A stretch of DNA of 64,000 nucleotides from an uncultured Collinsella sp. (GTDB lineage: Bacteria > Actinomycetota > Coriobacteriia > Coriobacteriales > Coriobacteriaceae), in NCBI GenBank assembly GCA_958412345.1, contig CATYSO010000003.1:62001-126000 (forward strand). Direction: 5' to 3'. Position numbers and translations under genes: made by a program. The notes beneath the pieces were generated by a model that saw only the letters and a list, made by a program, of their open reading frames with translations, made no database searches and was not told where the DNA came from. Positions 9,368 to 18,441 of the stretch are shown one piece after another (the first letter of the stretch is position 1; each line of letters opens with the position of its first letter).

Positions 9368-10207
9368 ATGGGAGCCGTCCACGTTCGCACGCCTAAGAAC
9401 TTTGTGCTCGAGGAGCGCCTGGAGCGCTACGCCGATGCCATCGAGACGAACCCCGAGAGCTATGCCGGTCATTGGCGTGAAGCATGTACGCCGGCTGGTG
9501 GCAAGCCCTTCGCCCGCCTTCACCTAGATCTGGGCTGCGGCAAAGGCACCTATCTGGTTGAGCGAGCCCACCGTGAGCCCGACACGCTCTTTATCGGCAT
9601 GGACCAGGAGCCCATCTGCATTGCCTATGCCGCCCAGAAGATTTGCGAGCAGGAGCTGCCCAATGCGCTTGTGCTGCCCCGAGGCGCCTCATCGCTGCCG
9701 CAGCTGTTTGCCGCAGGCGAGCTCGATGCCATCTCCATCAACTTTCCCACGCCGCAGCCCAAGGCCAAGTACGCCAAAAAACGACTCGTCCATGTCGACC
9801 ATCTGATGCTCTATCGCCCGCTCTTTTCAGCCGACACTACCGTCACGCTGCGCACCGACAGCAAGCCATTGCGCGACTACGCCCTGGGGCAGTTTGCCGC
9901 GGCCGGCTACGACACGCTTTGGGTAAGCGACGATGTCCGCCGCGACCATCCCGAGCATCCCGAGACCGAATACGAGCGCCGCACGCGCGAGATGGGTGCC
10001 GTCGTCTACGGCATTTGCGCCACACCCGGCGAGCAGCCTACCGAAGAGCAGCTCGCAGCAGGCCGAGCGCAGGAGCAAAGCCTTGCGTGCTACCTGCCCG
10101 AAAACCTCGATGAGCTCACCTATGTACCTCTGGGTATGGAAGAGGCCGTCGAGAACTTTAGAAACCGCGCCCGCAAGGGCAAAAAGCGCCTTCCGCAGGA
10201 GTCATAG
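9368..10207 (+). CDS. trmB: tRNA (guanine-N7-)-methyltransferase
   Basis: The protein has 279 residues; the ATG follows AAGGAG at a good distance. Motifs are LHLDLGCGKGTYLVERA (SAM loop), FIGMDQE, and INFPTPQPKAKYAKKRLVH. The last corresponds to the TrmB signature of Pro-Asp/Thr-Pro-x-Pro-K and a basic KKRL, where the usual FPDPWPK is FPTPQPK here. A RTDSKPL segment follows, as in TrmB. The enzyme makes m7G at tRNA position 46. It is longer than typical TrmB (about 210-240) because of an N-terminal extension and a C-terminal tail. It follows another RNA-methyltransferase-like gene on the same strand. Confidence 0.85.
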   Translation: MGAVHVRTPKNFVLEERLERYADAIETNPESYAGHWREACTPAGGKPFARLHLDLGCGKGTYLVERAHREPDTLFIGMDQEPICIAYAAQKICEQELPNALVLPRGASSLPQLFAAGELDAISINFPTPQPKAKYAKKRLVHVDHLMLYRPLFSADTTVTLRTDSKPLRDYALGQFAAAGYDTLWVSDDVRRDHPEHPETEYERRTREMGAVVYGICATPGEQPTEEQLAAGRAQEQSLACYLPENLDELTYVPLGMEEAVENFRNRARKGKKRLPQES

Positions 10208-10273
10208 GGGCTTTTGGCGGTCGCTACGCCGGCAACCAAGCGGCAAATAGGCGCCGACGGACGGTCCTCAAAT

Positions 10274-10396
10274 CTAAGTGAGTAGACTTTTTGGCAATAG
10301 CCGAGCACAGTCTGCATAGGAAGAAATAAAACCGCAGGTAAAGCCCTTGCGCAAAAGTCATGTGCTCGCGATATTGCAAAAAGTCTACTCACTTAG
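10274..10396. mobile_element. 123-bp inverted-repeat element, copy 1
   Basis: The element starts CTAAGTGAGTAGACTTTTTG and ends with its reverse complement. Pairing continues imperfectly to about 36 bp on each side (CAATA and CGAGCACA are also shared), so single strands would fold into one long hairpin. It has the same length (123 bp) as the copies at 21594 and 23015. There is no clear target duplication in the flanks. It lies between trmB and the DUF3516 helicase gene; the rest of the 311-bp gap holds nothing else that I recognise. Confidence 0.85.
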
Positions 10397-10518
10397 CCGG
10401 CAACCACACCAAACGGCTGGGCAGAACGCCCATTTCCTGCATTTTCTCGCGTGCTGGCACCCCGCGCCGCCGCTACGCCATAATGGATGGCGGACAAACG
10501 CGAGAGAAAGCAAACCAC

Positions 10519-13200
10519 ATGGCACAGACCACGACAGATACTTCCGCCAGCACCGTCTCCGGCGCCGGCGCCGCCAGCTCGTTCTCGGGCGGCACGGGAA
10601 CCGAGGCCGAGTTCGGCTCGCTCGGCGCGCTCTCCCCCACCTGGTGGGAGCCCGAAGACGGCAGCGAGCCCGAGCCATGGCTCACGCCCGACCAGGCCTT
10701 CGAGCGCTTCTTTGAATGGACGAGCGATCGCGGCATTGAGCTGTGGGATCACCAAGAAGAGGCTCTCATGGACCTGGCCGCCGGTGACCATGTCATTTTG
10801 GGAACACCGACCGGATCGGGCAAGTCGCTTGTCGCGCTGGGCATGCTCTTTATGGGCATGGCACAGGGCAAACGCTGCTATTACACGGCCCCCATCAAGG
10901 CTCTGGTCAGCGAGAAGTTTTTCGACCTTGTGCAGGTGCTCGGCCGCGATAACGTCGGTATGATCACCGGCGACACGCATATCAACACCAAGGCGCCCGT
11001 CATCTGCTGCACGGCAGAGATCCTCGCCAACGACGCACTGCGCGAGGGCGAAGATGCCGATGTTGGCTGCGTCGCCATGGACGAGTTCCACTACTTTGCC
11101 GACCCCGATCGCGGTTGGGCCTGGCAGGTGCCGCTGCTCACCCTGCCTCACACGCAATTCATGCTCATGAGCGCCACGCTCGGCGATGTCACCGCGATCG
11201 CTGCCTCGCTTGAGGAGCACACCGGCGCTACCTGCGACTTGGTCGTCGATGCCCCGCGTCCTGTGCCGCTGAGCTACGACTACGTGACGACCTCGCTCGA
11301 GGGCACCGTCGAGCTCGCGATGCGCCGCGGCGAGGCCCCGCTCTACATCGTGCACTTTAGCCAGGACGCCGCACTTGCGACGGCACAGTCGCTCGCCAAC
11401 TTTGGCATTGCCAGCAAGGAGCAGCGCGAGGCCATTAAGGAGGCTGCCAAGGGGACGAGCTTCTCCACGGCCTTCGGCAAGATCCTCAAACGCCTGCTCG
11501 GATGCGGCGTCGGCGTGCATCACGCCGGCATGCTGCCGCGCTATCGCCTGCTGGTCGAGCGCCTGGCGCAGCAGGGCCTGCTGCCCGTCATCTGCGGCAC
11601 CGACACCCTCGGTGTCGGCATCAACGTACCCATCCACACCGTAGTGCTCACTGCGCTCACCAAGTTCGACGGCTACAAGATGCGTCGCCTGCGCGCCCGT
11701 GAGTTCCATCAGATTGCCGGTCGCGCCGGTCGCTCGGGCTTTGACACCGAGGGTATGGTCATCGCCGAGGCACCCGAGCACGAGATCGAGAACGCTAAGC
11801 TCATGGCCAAGGCGGGCGACGACCCCAAGAAGCTCCGCAAGATTAAAAAGAAGAAGGCCCCCGAGGGCTTTGTCACCTGGAACAAGCAGACCTTTGAGCG
11901 CCTGATCGAGACGCAGCCCGAAACGCTCAAGCCGCGCCTTCGCATCACACACTCCATGGTGATTAGCGTGGTCGAGCAAGGCGGCGACGCCCGCGCCCGC
12001 GTGCACGATCTCATCGAGACAAGCCTGCAAACGCCCGAGGAAAAGGCCAAGCTCGAGGTTCGTGCCGACGAGATCTTCGCCACGCTCATCGACTCCGGCG
12101 TCGTCGTGCGCACCGAGGTGCCGCCCGCGCCCGACGCTCCGGCTGACGCCGCGCCGGACATCGACTACGCGCTGACGGTCGACCTGCCCGAGGACTTTGC
12201 GCTCGACCAGCCGCTCTCACCGTTTTTGCTCGCCGCACTGGAGCTACTCGATCCCGAGAGTGAGACCTACACCATGGACCTCATCTCGATGGTTGAGGCC
12301 ACGCTCGAGGACCCCAAACAGGTGCTGCGCGCGCAGGAGCGCGCCGCGCGCGACCGCGCCATGGCCGAGATGAAGGCCGACGGCGTGGAGTACGAGGAGC
12401 GCCTGGAGCGCATCCAAGATGTCACCTACGAAAAGCCGCTCGAGGACTTGCTCGACGCCGCCTTTGATAAGTACTGCCAAGAAGTGCCCTGGGCCAACGA
12501 CTACCAGCTCTCGCCCAAGAGCGTCCTGCGCGACATGCTGGAGAGCGCGAGTGATTTTAAGGGCTATATCCAAAAGCTCGGCATCGCTCGCTCCGAGGGC
12601 ATCCTGCTGCGCTACCTGGCAGAGGCCTACCGCTCGCTCGACCGCACCGTACCGATCGAAAAGCGCGACGAGCGCTTGCGCGACATCATCTCGTGGCTGG
12701 GCTTCGTGGTGCGCTCGGTGGACTCGAGCCTGGTGGACGAGTGGGAGAACGCCGGCAACCCGGCCGCACTCGACGCCGTGCCGCCGCAGGGCATCGACGA
12801 GGTCGTAGCAGACCGCCGCGGCTGCACGCTGCTGGTACGCAACGCGCTCTTCCGCCGCGTGACCCTTGCGGCCCGCGGGCACGTCCGCGACTTGGGCGAG
12901 CTCGATGAGGACTGGGGCATGAGCGAGGTTCGCTGGCAAAAGGCACTCGACGCCTATCACGAGCAGCACGAGGAAATCCTCATCAACGGCGACGCCCGCA
13001 GCACCGCGATGTTCACCATCGACGAGAGCGATGAGAAGACCGATCACGTGTGGCACGTGCACCAGATTTTTGCCGACGAGGATGGCGACCACGACTTTGG
13101 CATCATGGGCGATGTCGACCTGGACGCCACGCAAGACGGCGGCGAGGTCATCTTCACCCACTACCGCGTCGGCTTTATCGAGGACCTGCTCGAGGACTAG
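10519..13200 (+). CDS. Ski2-like DEAD/DEAH helicase with DUF3516 C-terminus
   Basis: The protein has 893 residues from the ATG at 10519; another in-frame ATG at 10483 exists, and neither has a strong ribosome site. After a Ser/Thr/Gly-rich N-terminus come motif I GTPTGSGKS (about residues 94-102), the DEFH box in VAMDEFHYF, motif III MSATLGD, and motif V/VI GTDTLGVGINVP and HQIAGRAGR. These are the features of Ski2/Mtr4-like RNA or DNA helicases. A basic KKLRKIKKKK patch and a long C-terminal region match the actinobacterial DUF3516 helicases. The biological substrate is not known. Confidence 0.85.
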   Translation: MAQTTTDTSASTVSGAGAASSFSGGTGTEAEFGSLGALSPTWWEPEDGSEPEPWLTPDQAFERFFEWTSDRGIELWDHQEEALMDLAAGDHVILGTPTGSGKSLVALGMLFMGMAQGKRCYYTAPIKALVSEKFFDLVQVLGRDNVGMITGDTHINTKAPVICCTAEILANDALREGEDADVGCVAMDEFHYFADPDRGWAWQVPLLTLPHTQFMLMSATLGDVTAIAASLEEHTGATCDLVVDAPRPVPLSYDYVTTSLEGTVELAMRRGEAPLYIVHFSQDAALATAQSLANFGIASKEQREAIKEAAKGTSFSTAFGKILKRLLGCGVGVHHAGMLPRYRLLVERLAQQGLLPVICGTDTLGVGINVPIHTVVLTALTKFDGYKMRRLRAREFHQIAGRAGRSGFDTEGMVIAEAPEHEIENAKLMAKAGDDPKKLRKIKKKKAPEGFVTWNKQTFERLIETQPETLKPRLRITHSMVISVVEQGGDARARVHDLIETSLQTPEEKAKLEVRADEIFATLIDSGVVVRTEVPPAPDAPADAAPDIDYALTVDLPEDFALDQPLSPFLLAALELLDPESETYTMDLISMVEATLEDPKQVLRAQERAARDRAMAEMKADGVEYEERLERIQDVTYEKPLEDLLDAAFDKYCQEVPWANDYQLSPKSVLRDMLESASDFKGYIQKLGIARSEGILLRYLAEAYRSLDRTVPIEKRDERLRDIISWLGFVVRSVDSSLVDEWENAGNPAALDAVPPQGIDEVVADRRGCTLLVRNALFRRVTLAARGHVRDLGELDEDWGMSEVRWQKALDAYHEQHEEILINGDARSTAMFTIDESDEKTDHVWHVHQIFADEDGDHDFGIMGDVDLDATQDGGEVIFTHYRVGFIEDLLED

Positions 13201-13223
13201 CCGAATCGACCGGGTCAAACGAA

Positions 13224-13260
13224 GCGGGGCCGCTGGCGACATTGCCGGCGGCCCCGCTTT
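13224..13260 (+). terminator. Intrinsic terminator after the DUF3516 helicase
   Basis: GCGGGGCCGC and GCGGCCCCGC form a 10-bp perfect GC stem, with further GGC/GCC pairing in the loop, followed by TTTT. Confidence 0.85.
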
Positions 13261-13279
13261 TACGCCTATCTGCTATACC

Positions 13280-15037
13280 CTACTCGGCATCCTCGACCTC
13301 ATAGGCATCAGCCTCGGTAGGCTCATCGCCCGCATCTGCCGCGGCCTCGCGCGCCTCGTCAAACGCCGCCTTCATGGTCTTGTTGCCCCAAGTGAGCTTG
13401 CGGATTGTAAGCTCATCAGCCTTGTTGTGGGCCAGGCGCAGGTTCTCGGTACTGCGACGCAGGTCGTCCTTGGTCTTCTCGAGCTGTTTAATAGCAGCAT
13501 CGATTTCTTTGATCGCCGATTCGAATTGCTTACTCGCCAGGTTGTAGTTGCGCGAGAAACCGTCCTTGAACTTTTCCATCTTTGCTTCGAAGTTTGTGAC
13601 ATCGATGTTCTGCTGTTTGTACTCCGCCAGCTCCTGCTTATAACGCAGCGAGCCCATGGCAGCGTTGCGCAGCAGCGTGATCATGGGAATGAAGAATTGC
13701 GGGCGGATCACGTACATCTTCTCGTAGCGATAGCTCACGTCCACGATGCCGGCGTTATAGAGCTCGCTCTCGGGCTCGAGCAGGGTGCAGAGCACCGCGT
13801 ACTCGCAGCCTTTCTGGCGGCGATCGTGGTCGAGCTTCTTAAAGAAGTCCTCGTTCTTGTGCTTGGTCGCGGTTTCATCATTCTCGTTTTTCATCTCGAA
13901 CATAATCGAGATGATCTCGTTGCCGCCCGCATCGCACTCACGGAAGATGAAATCGCCCTTGGTGCCCTCGGATGCATCGTTGTCTTTCTCAAAATAAGCG
14001 TTGGGAAACGCCGTCATGCGCAGGCGATTGAACTCGGTCTCGCAGTGCTGCTCGAGCGACTCGCCCACCATCTTGGTGGACAGGCGCACCTTCATGTCCT
14101 TCAGGCGCTCAATCTCTTCGTCCTTGTAGCGAATGAGCTCGTCGCTCGCACGTTTGGCCTGTGCAAGCTCGAGCTCGTGGGCAGCCTTGGCCTGCTCCTC
14201 GCGAGAATCGCGCACCGCAAGCTCGCTCGTGAGCTTCGCGCGCGCCTCATCGCGCTCACGCTCCGCTGCGGCAACCGCCTCCGACAGGTTCATTTTTGCC
14301 GTCAGCTCTTGCTCGCGCAGCTGCGCACGCAGACCCTCTGCCTCCTGCGCAGACTGAGCCTTTGCAGCGGAGAATTTCTCCTGCACCTTCGCCTGATAGT
14401 CGGCAAGCGTGCGCTCGGCTTCGCTGCGAGCCGCAGCGAGCTCGCGCTGCGACTCGGAGGCCGCGGCGGCGAGCGCCATCTCCTGGGCCTTGTCTGCCGC
14501 GGAGAGCTTCGCCTGCAGCTCGGCAATCTGGGCATCGCGTGCGGACAGGTCGTTTTGAGCGGCATTGCGCACCGCAGCCTCGGCAAGCTTGGCTTCATCG
14601 TCCTTGCGTCCCAGCTGCGCACGCAGGTTGTCAATCTCGCGCTGGAGCTCAGCATTCTCCTTTTGAGCATCGGCACGGGCCTCAACAGCCGCACGCTGGC
14701 TTGCGCTCTCGCGCTCTGCGGCAGCGCCCTCGAGCTTGGCACGCAGCTCGGCAAGCTCGGCGTCGCGCTTGGCAACTTCCTGCGCCAGCTGCTGAGCCGC
14801 AGCGTTTTTCTGCTCAACGAGCTGAGCGTCGCACTGAGACTCCGCCTCCTGCAAGGCGGCAGTCGAACGCGAGCGCTCAAGCTCCAACGCCTGCTCACCC
14901 TCGCGCTGGACGGCCTTCACGCGCTCATCCAGGTCGCGCGAGAACTCCGCATCGCGCACCTGTTTGACGATGTCCGCATAGCCGGACGCATCGACCTTAA
15001 AGACTTCGCCGCAATGCGGGCACTTGATCTCGTTCAT
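13280..15037 (-). CDS. DUF2130 protein with zinc-ribbon start and long coiled coil
   Basis: The protein has 585 residues. It begins with CPHCGEVF (a half zinc ribbon near residues 6-13) and continues with about 300 residues of Ala/Glu/Arg/Gln-rich heptad-like coiled coil. It ends in the conserved DUF2130 domain (about 350-540), which includes GDFIFRE, MFEMKNE and YAVLCTLLEPESELYN. The domain is thought to be related to restriction-like nucleases; the Asp/Glu-x-Lys pattern in FEMKNE would fit, but that is inference. The tail is acidic. The gene is alone on its strand between terminators. Confidence 0.8.
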   Translation of the reverse strand: MNEIKCPHCGEVFKVDASGYADIVKQVRDAEFSRDLDERVKAVQREGEQALELERSRSTAALQEAESQCDAQLVEQKNAAAQQLAQEVAKRDAELAELRAKLEGAAAERESASQRAAVEARADAQKENAELQREIDNLRAQLGRKDDEAKLAEAAVRNAAQNDLSARDAQIAELQAKLSAADKAQEMALAAAASESQRELAAARSEAERTLADYQAKVQEKFSAAKAQSAQEAEGLRAQLREQELTAKMNLSEAVAAAERERDEARAKLTSELAVRDSREEQAKAAHELELAQAKRASDELIRYKDEEIERLKDMKVRLSTKMVGESLEQHCETEFNRLRMTAFPNAYFEKDNDASEGTKGDFIFRECDAGGNEIISIMFEMKNENDETATKHKNEDFFKKLDHDRRQKGCEYAVLCTLLEPESELYNAGIVDVSYRYEKMYVIRPQFFIPMITLLRNAAMGSLRYKQELAEYKQQNIDVTNFEAKMEKFKDGFSRNYNLASKQFESAIKEIDAAIKQLEKTKDDLRRSTENLRLAHNKADELTIRKLTWGNKTMKAAFDEAREAAADAGDEPTEADAYEVEDAE

Positions 15038-15095
15038 AGCAGCTCCTCGATGGACGCAAATTTCAACCGCCTACACTCTACCGCGCCATGCGGAC

Positions 15096-15130
15096 AAAAA
15101 AGGCGCCGCCGCCAGAATGGCAACGGCGCC
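15096..15130 (-). terminator. Intrinsic terminator downstream of the deacetylase gene
   Basis: On the minus strand GGCGCCG...CGGCGCC is followed by six T residues. It lies between the deacetylase and the DUF2130 gene. Confidence 0.8.
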
Positions 15131-15172
15131 AGAACCGCCACAAAGGGAACAGGCACCTTTGTGGCGGTTCTG
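15130..15172. repeat. Post-stop palindrome, AAAGGGAACAGG type
   Basis: A perfect 17-bp stem (CAGAACCGCCACAAAGG and its complement) surrounds the loop GAACAGGCA. It starts 4 bases after the deacetylase stop on the minus strand. It shares the ACAAAGG(G)..ACAGG core with 15965-15997 and the other stop-proximal palindromes. Confidence 0.8.
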
Positions 15173-15176
15173 ATCT

Positions 15177-15941
15177 TTACAGGTCGCGGTAGTCGATCAG
15201 ACGCAGGTCGTCCTGAGCCTCGAGCCACGCCCGCAGCTCGGGGTCGATCAGCGCATCGACCTCCTTGGTACGATTAGTCGTAAGCGAGCTGCTCTCAAGG
15301 ATAAAGCGATCGAGATAACCCGGATGGCACACGAAGACGACCGTCTCGCCATCGTCCATCTCGCGAACCGTCTGCATAATCGAGTCCTTGGGCTCGTAGC
15401 CCGGCTCCATCGAATGCATCACCATGCGCAGATCGGTGTCTCCGCAGTGCACCACGGCCGTGGGGTCAAAGCTCGCCTTTTGCTCCTTAAGGCCCAGCTC
15501 CTGTGCCACCACCGAAATCGCGCGGTTGAGGTTTTTGCTCATAACGGCGTGAGCCTCAAAGTAATCGGGCTCGCGCCCCACAATCTCGACAAAGCGGTCA
15601 TGCTGTGCGCGAATCTCAATGCAGGCCTCGTCGAAGTCAATCAGTTCCTCGCCACGCTTAAAGTGCTCGCGGAAGGTACGACTGCTATGGAACTCGCCGT
15701 TGTTGTCGAGCAGACTCGGGATGAGCGCCGGGTCGGCACACGGCTTGCCCAGGCACACATTGGTATGCTGGCCCACCGCAATGCCGGAATCCGCTACGAG
15801 CGACCAACCACGCTCGGCCTCGGGCATATTGGGCATCAGGCCCACCGAACGCACCAGGCCCTCGTTAACACTACGGGCAATCCCCAGGTCAACGGCGTAC
15901 GAATAACCGATATCGTCGGCACGAATGAGTAGTTGCTTCAT
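15177..15941 (-). CDS. ChbG/HpnK (YdjC)-family carbohydrate deacetylase
   Basis: The protein has 254 residues. LLIRADDIGYS holds the metal-binding Asp pair of the YdjC family. VGQHTNVCLGKPC and FEAHAVMS supply the further His ligands, and FVCHPGYLD holds a conserved His near the C-terminus. Family enzymes remove an acetyl group from N-acetylated sugars such as chitobiose or hopanoid glycosides. The gene lies between two stop-proximal palindromes in opposite orientation. It is downstream of a phosphoesterase on the same strand. Confidence 0.85.
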   Translation of the reverse strand: MKQLLIRADDIGYSYAVDLGIARSVNEGLVRSVGLMPNMPEAERGWSLVADSGIAVGQHTNVCLGKPCADPALIPSLLDNNGEFHSSRTFREHFKRGEELIDFDEACIEIRAQHDRFVEIVGREPDYFEAHAVMSKNLNRAISVVAQELGLKEQKASFDPTAVVHCGDTDLRMVMHSMEPGYEPKDSIMQTVREMDDGETVVFVCHPGYLDRFILESSSLTTNRTKEVDALIDPELRAWLEAQDDLRLIDYRDL

Positions 15942-15964
15942 AACGACTCCAATCTATGGAAAAA

Positions 15965-15997
15965 CCACCACAAAGGTGCCTGTCCCCTTTATGGTGG
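15965..15997. repeat. Post-stop palindrome, TGCCTGTCCCC type
   Basis: CCACCACAAAGG and CCTTTATGGTGG form an imperfect stem around TGCCTGTCC. It begins 8 bases after the phosphoesterase stop. It is an inverted relative of the hairpin at 15130-15172 and is close to 53254-53292. Confidence 0.75.
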
Positions 15998-16005
15998 CCT
16001 GAGGG

Positions 16006-16551
16006 TTACAGTCCAAAGAAGCTTAAGATCTGGTCTCGGCTTACGGGCTTGTAGTTGTTGGCGTCGAGGCCGACATCGTAGCGGAAAATGGGACGCTCGC
16101 GATCACGGTTGCGCGTGTTGGTACGGTCTCCCCTGCTGTGGATATGCCCGTGCAGCATAATGGCGCCACGCGCTTTGCCGTTCCAACTGAGCATGGGGTA
16201 ATGGCTCAGAACCAGACGATGTCCCTTGGCATAACCGGGAGCAATCTCCAGATAGTCGCGCACCTCATCCCAGATTTGCGGCGCGTCCGGATCTTCCCAA
16301 TCGCCGTCATGGTTGCCACGGATGAGCGTCACGTTTTGGCAGGCAATACGCTCGCGCAGGCGCACGGCCTCCGCCATGGGCAGGCGATACGTAAAGTCTC
16401 CCAGGATATAGAGACGGTCGTCCGCAGCCACGCACCCGTTAATGGCATCGATAACCTTACGGTTCATTTCCTCGACCGAGGCAAACGGTCGATCCATATC
16501 GTGAAGGATATTCGTATCGCCCAAGTGCAGGTCGGCGGTAAACCACATCAT
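16006..16551 (-). CDS. Small metallophosphoesterase
   Basis: The protein has 181 residues from the ATG at 16551, which has GAGGA 8 bases upstream; an ATG at 16566 is also in frame. Calcineurin-like motifs are clear: FTADLHLGD (DxH), YILGDFTY (GDxxx), LIRGNHDGDW (GNHD), LSHYPMLSW and LHGHIHS (GHxH). All metal ligands are present. Such small enzymes hydrolyse phosphoesters of unknown cellular substrates. It is transcribed ahead of the deacetylase gene. Confidence 0.85.
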   Translation of the reverse strand: MMWFTADLHLGDTNILHDMDRPFASVEEMNRKVIDAINGCVAADDRLYILGDFTYRLPMAEAVRLRERIACQNVTLIRGNHDGDWEDPDAPQIWDEVRDYLEIAPGYAKGHRLVLSHYPMLSWNGKARGAIMLHGHIHSRGDRTNTRNRDRERPIFRYDVGLDANNYKPVSRDQILSFFGL

Positions 16552-16617
16552 CGTCTGTGTCCTCATTTCGCAACGCGTTTTACTGAAACAAGTATACAGA
16601 CGCTTTAACAGGACCGC

Positions 16618-16797
16618 CTAGCCAAAGAGCCCGCCAAACAATCCACGGCGGCGCTTGTCATTCTTTTTCGATACGTCGACCTGCGCGTTCTTATCCTTCC
16701 GCTTTTTGCGATCCTGCTCCAACTCATCATCATCGAGCAACAGGTCCCACTCAAATGGATCGTCCGTCAGATCGAACAGGTCGTCGTCATCAAACAT
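16618..16797 (-). CDS. Small charged hypothetical protein
   Basis: A 59-residue open frame beginning MFDDDDLFDL, with an acidic first half and a basic second half (KKRKDK, KKNDKRRR) ending GLFGGLFG. A GGAAGGG-like ribosome site lies a few bases before the ATG. It sits between the phosphoesterase and aldehyde dehydrogenase genes. I do not recognise a family; the charge split and glycine-rich end are the only visible properties. Confidence 0.5.
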   Translation of the reverse strand: MFDDDDLFDLTDDPFEWDLLLDDDELEQDRKKRKDKNAQVDVSKKNDKRRRGLFGGLFG

Positions 16798-16991
16798 GGC
16801 AAGCCCTTCCAGAAGCCGGAATGTCCGGCGTTTGACCTTACCGAGAAGTCTAAAGGCACGTGCGGACACAAATTCATCCCACCTCGTGTCTTTTCGACCG
16901 CTTGCCGCAACGCTTGCAGATATGATAAGGGCACGGATGGCACCCGTGGCAGCGGGTCTTGCCAACTCTGATACACGTTTACATCGTGAGA

Positions 16992-17025
16992 AGTGGCCGT
17001 CTTCGCCTATGCGGGGGCGGCCACT
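16992..17025 (-). terminator. Hairpin after the aldehyde dehydrogenase gene
   Basis: AGTGGCCG / CGGCCACT form an 8-bp stem downstream of the aldehyde dehydrogenase stop. There is no clear T tract, so this is a weak terminator call. Confidence 0.35.
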
Positions 17026-17053
17026 CTGTTTGTCCCCTATCTGCTGTCTTTTT

Positions 17054-18433
17054 CTAATGCACAAACATGCGCACGAACTTGTGCTTCCAGCTTGCGTAGG
17101 GGGCATAGCGGAACGGAACGTCCAGCCAGGTTGCCTTGTTCACGATGCTCTTCTTGTGGCTAAATGTATCGAAGCTCTCGCGGCCATGGTACTGCCCCAT
17201 GCCGCTCGCGCCCATGCCGCCAAAGCCCATATGGCTCGTAGCCAGATGCATGATCGTATCGTTAACGCAGCCGCCGCCAAAGAGCACGTAGCGCACAAAG
17301 CGCTGCTGCACCGAGCGGTCCTGGCTAAAGATATACAGGGCCAGCGGCGTCGGACGATCCGTGATAAACGTCTCGACCTCGTCCAGACTCTCAAACGTCA
17401 GCACCGGCAAGATGGGACCAAAGATCTCCTCCTGCATTACGGCATCCTCGGGCGTCACGCCGTCCAAGATCGTCGGCTCAATCTTGAGCGATGCCTCGCG
17501 CGCCGCACCTCCCAGCACAACGTTATCGGGGTCGATCAGCCCACGCACGCGCGCGAAATGCTTGGCGTTGACGATATGGCCGTAGTCCTCGTTGTCGAGC
17601 GGGTGCTCGCCAAACATGCGGCGGACCTCTTCCTTGATGAGGCCCAACAGCTCATCGTGCACGCGCGCATCGACCAGCAGATAGTCGGGCGCCACACAGG
17701 TCTGGCCCACGTTGAGCCACTTACCAAAGGCGATGCGGCGTGCTGCCACCTTCAAGTTTGCGGAGGCATCCACGATGCAGGGGCTCTTGCCGCCCAGCTC
17801 AAGTGTCACGGGCGTGAGGTTTTTGCTCGCGCGCTCCATGACGAGCTTGCCGACCGGAACGCTGCCGGTAAAGAAAATCTTATCCCAGCACTCATCGAGC
17901 AGCGCCTCGTTCTCGGCACGCCCGCCCTCGACGACCGTCACCAGACGCGGATCAAACGCTTCCTCGCAAATCTGCTTGAGCACCGCGCTCGATGCCGGAG
18001 CATAGGCGCTCGGCTTGATGACCACCGTGTTGCCCGCAGCGAGCGCGCCGGCGAGCGGCTCCAGCGTCAACAGAAACGGATAGTTCCAAGGCGCCATGAT
18101 CAGCGTCACGCCATAGGGAACCGGCTGCGTCTTGCACACGCTAATGGCGTTGGCAAGGTCACATGGACGCAGGTGTGCACGGCTCCATCGGACCACGTGC
18201 GCAATCTGATGGCGAATCTCGGAAAGCGACGTGCCGATCTCGCACATATACGCCTCGTCATGCGACTTACCCAAATCGGTCTTGAGCGCATGGGCGATAT
18301 CGTCCTCGTGTGCCCGAACCGCATCGCGCAGGCGCATGAGCGCGCGACGGCGAGCATCGACATCAAACGTGGCATGCGTCTTAAAATAGACGCGCTGGCT
18401 GCTAACGATGCGCGCGATTTCCTCGGTGTTCAT
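17054..18433 (-). CDS. Aldehyde dehydrogenase (NAD(P)+)
   Basis: The protein has 459 residues, the size of class 3-type aldehyde dehydrogenases, which lack the longer N-terminus. Visible motifs are APWNYPFLL, the cofactor turn FTGSVPVG, the glutamate motif VTLELGGKSP and the catalytic cysteine in NVGQTCVAPD, followed by EEIFGPILPV. GGAGGG precedes the ATG. It starts 8 bases after the stop of the iron-type alcohol dehydrogenase gene, so the two form an operon that could interconvert an alcohol, aldehyde and acid. The C-terminus is hydrophobic/basic, as in membrane-associated members. Confidence 0.9.
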   Translation of the reverse strand: MNTEEIARIVSSQRVYFKTHATFDVDARRRALMRLRDAVRAHEDDIAHALKTDLGKSHDEAYMCEIGTSLSEIRHQIAHVVRWSRAHLRPCDLANAISVCKTQPVPYGVTLIMAPWNYPFLLTLEPLAGALAAGNTVVIKPSAYAPASSAVLKQICEEAFDPRLVTVVEGGRAENEALLDECWDKIFFTGSVPVGKLVMERASKNLTPVTLELGGKSPCIVDASANLKVAARRIAFGKWLNVGQTCVAPDYLLVDARVHDELLGLIKEEVRRMFGEHPLDNEDYGHIVNAKHFARVRGLIDPDNVVLGGAAREASLKIEPTILDGVTPEDAVMQEEIFGPILPVLTFESLDEVETFITDRPTPLALYIFSQDRSVQQRFVRYVLFGGGCVNDTIMHLATSHMGFGGMGASGMGQYHGRESFDTFSHKKSIVNKATWLDVPFRYAPYASWKHKFVRMFVH

Positions 18434-18441
18434 GGGCCCTC

